Shown here: positions 5,945 to 11,295 of the stretch, in pieces
Numbering within the stretch: position 1 is the first letter of the stretch
Layout: each line of letters opens with the position of its first letter
Origin: Salinimicrobium sp049687495
GTDB taxonomy: Bacteria; Bacteroidota; Bacteroidia; Flavobacteriales; Flavobacteriaceae
Assembly (NCBI GenBank): GCA_049687495.1
Contig: JBAVJB010000097.1
Location: 1 to 11,295, forward strand
Direction of reading: 5' to 3'
DNA length: 11,295 nt
Position numbers and translations under genes: made by a program
The notes under the pieces: generated by a model
Seen by the model: only the letters and a program-made list of their open reading frames with translations
What the model was told of the DNA's origin: nothing
The model's database searches: none

Positions 5945-8305
5945 ATGGAAAGAATACTTACTATAATTTTTTACTTCCTGTTCTCTGCAGCACTCTTTGC
6001 GCAAACCAACAGCTTTAGCGGCCGCGTTCTTGATGCCGAAACCGGGGAGCCGCTTGCGGACGCAGTTGTTAAAATAGGCAATAAGACAATTACAAGCACC
6101 TCCAAAAATGGCTTTTTTGACACCCAATGTTTGCGTGGAAAAAAACTGCGGGTAAGCCTGCCGGGCTATGGCGAATTTCAAACCCTAATCGACCATTGCG
6201 AAAAGCGCCTGGAGATCGAGCTGCAACCAGAAGTGAACGAACTGGCGACCATAGAACTTACCGGGCGTCATGCACGAAACCTGCTGGGAAAGCCGGTTTC
6301 CGAAGTACATTTAAAAGCAGCAGAACTCCATCGTGGCCCCGGAATTTTTCTTGACGACGCGATAAACGAAAATGTGCCGGGCGTGACCATGAACCGGCGT
6401 GCGGTTTCATCGGGACAGCAGTTCAACATCCGCGGCTATGGCAATGGTGTGGGCTTTCGGGGCGCGAGCAACAACTTTGACGGGCAGGGTTACAAGGTTT
6501 ATCTCAACAACATTCCCGTGACCGATGCGGAAGGGATCACCCAAATGGACGACATAGATTTTGCTTCGCTCGGCGGTGTGGAGGTAGTGAAAGGTCCGGC
6601 GGGTTCTCTTTACGGCTTTGCGATCGCCGGGGTTGTGAAACTGCACACGCTGCAGCCTTTGCCGGGGGAAACGAGCATCGCTCAACATGTCACTTTTGGA
6701 GCCTATGGGCTGTTGAGGTTGACCAGCAGGTTTGCTTCGGCAGGCGAGAATTACTCCATTCTTACCAATTACGGACATCAAACCTCTGATGGTTTTATGG
6801 CGCACACGGCTTCTGATAAGGATTTTGCCAACCTGCTGCTGAATTTTACACCTTCCGAAAAACAGGAAATTTCCACCTATTTCGGCTATTCAAACAGCTA
6901 TGACCAACGCGGTGGAGAGCTGAGCATTGAGCAGTTCGAGCAGGGCGATTACAGCGGAAACTCCCGCTATATCAAGAACAACGCCCATTCAGAAGTGATC
7001 AGCTTTAGGGCCGGCCTTAACCACCGCTATGAATTCAACAAGTGGCTGTCAAACAACATAAGCGTTTTTGGCACGGGCGTGAGCAGCAATTCAAGCTCAG
7101 CGGGAGGTTGGACAGATAATGATCCGTTGAACTATGGCTTAAGATCTGAATTCAATTTTGATCTGGATCTTTCCGAAGCATTTGAACTAACCGGAATTGC
7201 GGGGCTTGAACTGCAGCAGCAGCGGGCGCGAATCATGGGCTACAGAATGACCGAAGATCCTGAAAACCCCGATGGCTACAATATTATTGGGGCTCAAAAA
7301 GCCGATGAAGCCGCTGTTTCGGGTACTTCATCCTACTTCACGGAATGGACGCTGCAAATGCCCTGGGAGCTATCTTTTACTGCCGGGCTTGGGATGAGCA
7401 ACATGAGCATTCAGCTGGAGAACAGGATGTATGATTTCGAAAGCAGCCGCGATCGTGAGGTCACCGCTGAATATAACAACCTGTATTCGCCCCATTTCGC
7501 GCTGAACAAGATCTTTAACGACAACTTTAGTGTGTACCTTTCCTACAGCAGTGCGTATAATGCGCCGGTGAGCGGCAATATTGTGCTATCAACTACCGGT
7601 GGACTGAATACCGGCCTGGAACCTGAAAAAGGGGAGCAGTGGGAGATTGGTTCAAAAGGTTCCTTTTTTGGAAAGCTGGATTATCAATTAGCCCTTTACA
7701 GAACGAGGTTTGAAAATAAATTTACCTCGGTTGCCGTTCCGCTCGATGAGAACACCACGGCCTACACTTATATCGCCAACGGCGGCAGTCAGTTGCACAG
7801 GGGCGTGGAATTTTTGACGCGGTATTCGGCTTACCGCTCGGGCAGTGGCTTCTTTTCGGCCGTAACGCCTTATTTCAATTACACGTATTCAGATCATGTT
7901 TATGAAGACTTTCAATATGAAACTTTAGATTCCGAAGGAAATAAAGTCGTCTCCGATTATAGTGGAAATGCCGTGGCAGGCGTCGCGCCATGGGTGGTGA
8001 ACGCGGGAATCGACTTCGCGACCAACACAGGCTTCTACGGAAATTTCGGTTATTCTTATCGCGACGCCATGCCTTTTACATCTGATGGCGAAAACATTAC
8101 CGATCCCTACAATCTATTGCACGCCAAGCTGGGCTACACCAAAAATTTGGGACGCTTTGACCTCGACCTTTTTGCCGGGGCAGAGAATCTTACCGGCACG
8201 CGTTACTATTATATGGTGTTTCTCAACCAATTACCCGATGCTTATTTGCCGGCGCCAAAGGACGTGAATTTCTATGGCGGCCTGAATTTGAAGATGTATC
8301 TATAA
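5945..8305 (+). CDS. TonB-dependent outer-membrane receptor with N-terminal carboxypeptidase-regulatory-like domain
   Basis: This 786-residue protein is an outer-membrane active-transport channel powered by TonB-ExbBD. A signal peptide (MERILTIIFYFLFSAALFAQ) is followed by a CarboxypepD_reg-like beta-sandwich at about 23-96 (FSGRVLDAETGEPLADAVVK), the plug at about 115-235 (FNIRGYGNGVGFRG, GGVEVVKGPAGSLYG) and a 22-strand-type barrel to a C-terminus FYGGLNLKMYL rich in aromatic and alternating residues. The gene is full length. There is no adjacent SusD-like lipoprotein, so a glycan SusC role is unlikely; siderophore, metal-complex or other small-ligand uptake fits better. The small membrane-protein gene precedes it by 74 bp, and a strong terminator follows its stop. 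The ligand cannot be told from sequence. Confidence 0.95.
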   Translation: MERILTIIFYFLFSAALFAQTNSFSGRVLDAETGEPLADAVVKIGNKTITSTSKNGFFDTQCLRGKKLRVSLPGYGEFQTLIDHCEKRLEIELQPEVNELATIELTGRHARNLLGKPVSEVHLKAAELHRGPGIFLDDAINENVPGVTMNRRAVSSGQQFNIRGYGNGVGFRGASNNFDGQGYKVYLNNIPVTDAEGITQMDDIDFASLGGVEVVKGPAGSLYGFAIAGVVKLHTLQPLPGETSIAQHVTFGAYGLLRLTSRFASAGENYSILTNYGHQTSDGFMAHTASDKDFANLLLNFTPSEKQEISTYFGYSNSYDQRGGELSIEQFEQGDYSGNSRYIKNNAHSEVISFRAGLNHRYEFNKWLSNNISVFGTGVSSNSSSAGGWTDNDPLNYGLRSEFNFDLDLSEAFELTGIAGLELQQQRARIMGYRMTEDPENPDGYNIIGAQKADEAAVSGTSSYFTEWTLQMPWELSFTAGLGMSNMSIQLENRMYDFESSRDREVTAEYNNLYSPHFALNKIFNDNFSVYLSYSSAYNAPVSGNIVLSTTGGLNTGLEPEKGEQWEIGSKGSFFGKLDYQLALYRTRFENKFTSVAVPLDENTTAYTYIANGGSQLHRGVEFLTRYSAYRSGSGFFSAVTPYFNYTYSDHVYEDFQYETLDSEGNKVVSDYSGNAVAGVAPWVVNAGIDFATNTGFYGNFGYSYRDAMPFTSDGENITDPYNLLHAKLGYTKNLGRFDLDLFAGAENLTGTRYYYMVFLNQLPDAYLPAPKDVNFYGGLNLKMYL
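6098..6119. repeat. CAAAAATG palindrome, copy F (inside TonB-receptor gene)
   Basis: ACCTC (6098-6102), CAAAAATG (6103-6110), one base, then CTTTTTTG (6112-6119). The left arm is perfect and the right arm has one mismatch; the flank is a shortened form of ACCTCT. It lies in the early part of the receptor gene. Confidence 0.5.
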
Positions 8306-8306
8306 T

Positions 8307-8329
8307 ACCTCTCAAAAATGACATTTTTA
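8307..8329. repeat. CAAAAATG palindrome, copy C (intergenic, at the receptor terminator)
   Basis: ACCTCTCAAAAA (8307-8318), TGA, then CATTTTTA (8322-8329). It begins two bases after the receptor stop codon and runs into the terminator stem. It is the only copy wholly outside coding sequence, and its left arm CAAAAATG is perfect. Confidence 0.7.
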
Positions 8330-8355
8330 AGGCTCCTTTACGGGAGCCTTTTTTT
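8329..8355 (+). terminator. Intrinsic terminator after the TonB-receptor gene
   Basis: GGCTCC (8331-8336) pairs with GGAGCC (8343-8348), extended by AA/TT (8329-8330 with 8349-8350), around a short TTTACG loop. Seven T residues follow (8349-8355). This is a textbook rho-independent terminator, 24 bases after the receptor stop codon and next to a copy of the CAAAAATG palindrome. Confidence 0.9.
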
Positions 8356-8432
8356 GGCACTAGAGAAATTGTGTTTTTTTATCTTTCTCCATTAAAAATT
8401 GCACGATCAGGTTTAAATGTTTAACCTTCAAT

Positions 8433-8825
8433 TTACTCCTGGCTTTTGACCATCTCGATCATATGATTAATAACCTGAGTATGCTGTTCTTGCGGACTAA
8501 ACATGACAATCTCTGCATCTTGATTAACTTTTACGTTGTGTCCTGGAGGCCAGTAAAACAAATCCTTGCTATTCACAATTTCCTCAGTACCATCAGCATC
8601 GGTGGCAGTAAGTTGACCACTTAAAAGAAAGCCCCAGTGAGGGCATTGACATAAGTTACCTTCAAGCCCCATGAATAAGGGAGTTGTATCTACTCCTGCA
8701 GAGAGACTAAAATATTCTCCACTAATTTTACCCAACCCACTGGCATCACCAAAATTCCTTTTTTGTCGAATGACAGCCCCGGGAATTTCCATTTTTACCT
8801 CAATTTTGTCTTTTGAAATCTTCAT
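8433..8825 (-). CDS. Small single-domain cupin-like protein
   Basis: This 130-residue protein has a beta-rich pattern fitting one cupin domain. A GxxxxCxxPHWGFLLSGQL segment (about 55-73) resembles the first cupin motif with its turn and Gly. The later YWPPGHNVKVNQDAEIVMFSP segment (about 91-111) resembles the second motif with Pro-Pro-Gly-His. His63 and His95 could be metal ligands, but the usual His-x-His pair of motif 1 is absent, so metal binding is uncertain. There is no signal peptide. It faces the TonB-receptor terminator tail to tail and stands alone. Its bases and codons are more AT-rich than those of the flanking genes, so separate acquisition is possible. I cannot assign a substrate. 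Confidence 0.75.
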   Translation of the reverse strand: MKISKDKIEVKMEIPGAVIRQKRNFGDASGLGKISGEYFSLSAGVDTTPLFMGLEGNLCQCPHWGFLLSGQLTATDADGTEEIVNSKDLFYWPPGHNVKVNQDAEIVMFSPQEQHTQVINHMIEMVKSQE

Positions 8826-9132
8826 AACTTTATCTATTTAATTGCATTAACATGCTTGTTTCTATGAAGTAGGTTGGAAATATCAGCTTTGGGAAATAAC
8901 GGCAATAGAGAGGGACACTCATTGTAAACACTATATAAGGTACTAAAATTTAATATCCTTTACCAGATCAAAACAATTTAATTCAAACGCTGTATTTGCG
9001 TCACAACCTCTAAACCATCGTCAACCAATGGATTTTATATGAAAATGTTTATTTTAGAGATCAAATGTTGAAAAATCTAGATCTGTAATCCGGCGCTTTT
9101 ATTCCACAACTTGCGCTCACTAAACCCAAAAT
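8826..9132. other. AT-rich intergenic region without a recognisable gene
   Basis: The 307 bases lie between two divergent starts. ATGs at 8853, 9028 and 9040 run into stops after a few codons, and no RNA hairpin or repeat stands out. It must contain the promoters of the cupin gene (minus) and the hydrolase gene (plus), but I could not identify a convincing TANNTTTG element on either strand. Confidence 0.6.
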
Positions 9133-10128
9133 ATGAGTAGCTTCAGGAAAATATTCTGGTTTTTTATCATTATTATCAGTTCTCTGCTCATCCTGGCGAG
9201 CCTGCTTTCCCTTTTTTACAATCTGCCTTACTGGTATTCCAAAATTCTTGATTTTCCGCGGTTACAGTACTGGATCCTGGCAATTATTTGTTTGCTGATC
9301 TTTGCCGGGCTCAACAAAAAGTGGAAATGGACTTCGTGGATCTTCGTACTCGGGCTCCTAGCCGCCATTTGGATTCATTCCCAAAGGATCTTTCCTTACT
9401 GGTTTGCTGAAAAAGCCGTTCCCGATGCCACTTCAAATTTTCAAGAAGAGAATTCCTTCAGCTTAATGCTGGCCAACGTGTTGATCAAAAATGATAAATA
9501 CGATAAGTTTCTTGAGGTGGTGAAAAACCGAAATCCTGATTTGCTTTTGGCTATGGAAGTAAATCAAAAGTGGGTGGAGCAGTTGCAGGTGCTAAAGAAA
9601 GATTATCCGCACGTGATCTCCCGCCCCAATGATGAAGCCTACGGAATGATTCTTTTTTCAAAACTGCCTTTGCGCAACCAAGAGGTGAAGTATTTAAACC
9701 ATGATTTTGTGCCCTCTTTCCATGCTGATGTAGAACTTCCTTCGGGAAAAAGCTTCAGGTTGCATGCCGTTCATCCCGTGGCTCCCGTTCCCAGCGACCA
9801 ATATCCCGATAACAAAGGCGAACAGGAAGTGGAATTGCTTAAAGTGGGAGAAATGGTCGCCGATGATAAGCTTCCTTCTATAGTGGCCGGAGATTTTAAC
9901 GATGTTTCCTGGTCGCATACCGCCAGGTTGTTCGGGCATGACGGGCAATTGAAGAATGTGAGGATTGGCCGCGGCTTATACAACAGTTTTGACGCCACTT
10001 CTATGGTGATGCGCTGGCCGCTGGACCATTATTTTGTTACCGAAGAATTCGAAGTGGTGGAACTGGAAAGGCTTCAGGAGTTTGGATCTGATCATTTCCC
10101 TGTTTACGCCAGGCTGGTGCTGAAGTAG
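9133..10128 (+). CDS. Membrane-anchored endonuclease/exonuclease/phosphatase-family hydrolase
   Basis: This 331-residue protein has three N-terminal hydrophobic helices (about 7-28, 46-60 and 66-81) followed by an EEP (DNase I/exonuclease III/sphingomyelinase-like) domain from about 108. Catalytic landmarks are present in order: Asn115 in LANVLIKN, metal-binding Glu142 in AMEVNQKW, YGMILFSKLPL (170-180), His211 and His214 in RLHAVHP, GDFND (253-257), PLDHYFV (296-302) and the closing GSDHFPV (318-324). The fold cleaves phosphodiester or phosphomonoester bonds. With the catalytic part tethered to the membrane and probably facing the periplasm, the substrate could be nucleic acid, lipid headgroup or nucleotide; sequence alone does not decide. 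It has no close operon partner upstream, and the P450 gene follows after 118 bp on the same strand. Confidence 0.92.
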   Translation: MSSFRKIFWFFIIIISSLLILASLLSLFYNLPYWYSKILDFPRLQYWILAIICLLIFAGLNKKWKWTSWIFVLGLLAAIWIHSQRIFPYWFAEKAVPDATSNFQEENSFSLMLANVLIKNDKYDKFLEVVKNRNPDLLLAMEVNQKWVEQLQVLKKDYPHVISRPNDEAYGMILFSKLPLRNQEVKYLNHDFVPSFHADVELPSGKSFRLHAVHPVAPVPSDQYPDNKGEQEVELLKVGEMVADDKLPSIVAGDFNDVSWSHTARLFGHDGQLKNVRIGRGLYNSFDATSMVMRWPLDHYFVTEEFEVVELERLQEFGSDHFPVYARLVLK

Positions 10129-10246
10129 AACTCTTTCCGAAGGGCTCTTTAAAATTATTATAACAGCAGGGTTAAAAATGTTAAAAATCCCGACTGTTCG
10201 ATCAGCTACAAATAATTTTAGGCAACAATCTAAAAAAACATTTGAT

Positions 10247-11295
10247 ATGGACAGTGCAGTAGGAGTGCTCATCAAGGGATACAGCAATTTTCGAGACCAG
10301 TTTGAAGAAAAAAATACCAACATTCTTGAAAAGCACCTGCTACTGAAGAAGACCATTGTTATAAAAGGTGAGGAAGCCGCGGCTGTCTTTTATGATCTTA
10401 ATAAGTTCAAGAGACATGGAGCCACTCCAAAGCGCTTTCAAAAAACGCTTTTTGGAGAAGGCGGAGTTCAGGGCCTCGACGGTGAAGCGCATCTCAAAAG
10501 AAAAGCGCTTTTCATGCAATGCATGAGCAAAGAATCTGTTCATTCCATGAATGAAAAATTCGTGGAAATCCTGGAAGAGTACAGCAAAAAATGGGAAGGC
10601 CGGGAAGAGGTAGTGCTGTTTAAAGAGATGGAAGAGATCCTGCTGCGGGCAGCCTGTTCCTGGGTGGGAGTTAATCTTGCTCCCGGCGAGGTCAGGAACA
10701 GGACGGCTTTGATGAGCATGATGATCGATGCTTCAGGCGGAGTGGGGTTGCGGCATTACAAAGGAAGGTTAGCCCGTAAAAAAGCCGAAGCATGGATCAT
10801 GTCGATGGTCGGGGAAGTGCGTGAAAAAGAAGCTTCCGCCGAAAATAGCATTTTTGAGAAATTCTGTTTCTATAAAGATCCCGACGGGAAACTTTTAGAC
10901 GAACGGATTGTAGCGGTAGAAGTGCTCAATCTTTTGCGTCCTATTGTGGCCATTGCACGTTACATCACCTTTGCGGCACTGGCCCTGCACCAGTTTCCTC
11001 AATATGTGGAAAGGCTGCGGAAGGACGAGTCTAACCTCTCGCATATGTTTGTGCAGGAGGTGAGGAGATTTTACCCGTTCTTTCCTTTTGTAGCAGCCAT
11101 GGTGAAGCAGGATTTCACCTGGAACGGCAAAAAATTCCCGAAGGGCAGGAGGGTGCTGCTTGATCTCTATGCCACCAACCATGACCCGAAAATATGGAAA
11201 AACCCTTCGGCCTTTTATGCCGAAAGGTTCTTCGACTGGGATCAAAGCCCTTTCAACTTTATCCCGCAGGGAGGAGGAGATCACGACCACAACCA
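10247..11295 (+). CDS. CYP152-type cytochrome P450 fatty-acid peroxygenase, 3' end cut by window edge
   Basis: CYP152 enzymes use hydrogen peroxide to hydroxylate (or decarboxylate) fatty acids at the alpha/beta carbon. From the ATG at 10247, 349 residues are visible. These include KGEEAAAVFYD (40-50), QGLDGEAHLKRKALFM (75-90), the hallmark NLLRPIVAIARYITFAALALH (228-248) with substrate-carboxylate-binding Arg231-Pro232 replacing the usual acid-alcohol pair, the ExxR helix QEVRRFYP (270-277), TNHDPKIW (310-317), AERF, and FIPQGGGDHDHN leading into the heme loop. The window stops about four to six residues before the expected Cys ligand. The closest known relatives in layout are Bacillus P450-BS-beta and Sphingomonas P450-SP-alpha. 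An in-frame ATG at 10178 would add 23 residues (LKIPTVRSATNN...), but that stretch is AT-rich with unlike codons, so I prefer 10247. Confidence 0.92.
   Translation, partial: MDSAVGVLIKGYSNFRDQFEEKNTNILEKHLLLKKTIVIKGEEAAAVFYDLNKFKRHGATPKRFQKTLFGEGGVQGLDGEAHLKRKALFMQCMSKESVHSMNEKFVEILEEYSKKWEGREEVVLFKEMEEILLRAACSWVGVNLAPGEVRNRTALMSMMIDASGGVGLRHYKGRLARKKAEAWIMSMVGEVREKEASAENSIFEKFCFYKDPDGKLLDERIVAVEVLNLLRPIVAIARYITFAALALHQFPQYVERLRKDESNLSHMFVQEVRRFYPFFPFVAAMVKQDFTWNGKKFPKGRRVLLDLYATNHDPKIWKNPSAFYAERFFDWDQSPFNFIPQGGGDHDHN
10840..10856. repeat. CAAAAATG palindrome, degenerate copy E (inside P450 gene)
   Basis: CGAAAATA (10840-10847), one base, then CATTTTTG (10849-10856) followed by AGA. The right arm is perfect and carries the TCTC flank on the minus strand (TCTCAAAAATG), so this copy is in the opposite orientation to A-C. 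The left arm matches 6 of 8. Confidence 0.4.

Noticed and set aside
5945..8305. SusC-type glycan importer
   Set aside because: No SusD-like gene follows, and a terminator comes immediately after the receptor gene.
8409..8427. AGGTT/AACCT symmetry downstream of the cupin gene as its terminator
   Set aside because: Only a 5-bp stem with an AT-rich loop and no T tract in the right direction; too weak to call.
10178..10246. Earlier P450 start at 10178
   Set aside because: It is in frame and possible, but the added stretch is AT-rich with codons unlike the rest of the gene and looks more like leader or promoter DNA. Kept only as an alternative.
10895..11290. 131-codon minus-strand open frame
   Set aside because: It is antisense to the P450 helices and ExxR region; the plus strand carries the conserved motifs.

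Overview
The window looks like chromosome of a member of the Bacteroidota, most likely a marine-type flavobacterium. The reasons are a TonB-dependent receptor with an N-terminal carboxypeptidase-regulatory-like domain, A-rich translation starts with few Shine-Dalgarno sites, and an arsS-type cassette of a kind I associate with this group. I see no rRNA, tRNA, CRISPR array or insertion sequence.

Positions 1-5183, minus strand: a tight run of six genes read from right to left. The order is an AhpD-like small protein, the radical SAM enzyme ArsS, a CofC-like (DUF2064) transferase, a purine nucleoside phosphorylase, an FAD/NAD-dependent oxidoreductase, and a membrane iron-sulfur protein cut off by the window edge. 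The junctions between arsS, transferase, phosphorylase and oxidoreductase are 1 bp apart or overlapping, so these four are almost certainly co-translated. ArsS joins a 5'-deoxyadenosyl group to dimethylarsenite. The phosphorylase could then remove adenine, and the CofC-like enzyme could act on the resulting sugar phosphate. I read this as an arsenosugar (or related organoarsenical) pathway with two extra redox genes. The methyltransferase ArsM, which would supply the substrate, is not in the window.

Positions 5265-8355, plus strand: a divergently transcribed pair, namely an unrecognised one-helix membrane protein of 201 residues and a complete TonB-dependent outer-membrane receptor, closed by a clear intrinsic terminator. 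No SusD partner is present, so uptake of a metal complex or other small ligand is more likely than glycan uptake.

Positions 8356-9132: an AT-rich stretch with one small minus-strand cupin gene and about 300 bp in which I find no gene. Positions 9133-10128, plus: a membrane-anchored endonuclease/exonuclease/phosphatase-fold hydrolase. Positions 10247 to the right edge, plus: a CYP152-type fatty-acid peroxygenase (P450), truncated just before its heme cysteine.

Two kinds of palindromic DNA overlie the genes. A pair of REP-like palindromes sits between the last two genes of the arsS run, and one of them encodes the C-terminus of the oxidoreductase. A separate odd-centred palindrome, CAAAAATG-N-CATTTTTG, often preceded by ACCTCT, recurs at least six times in unrelated genes and reading frames.
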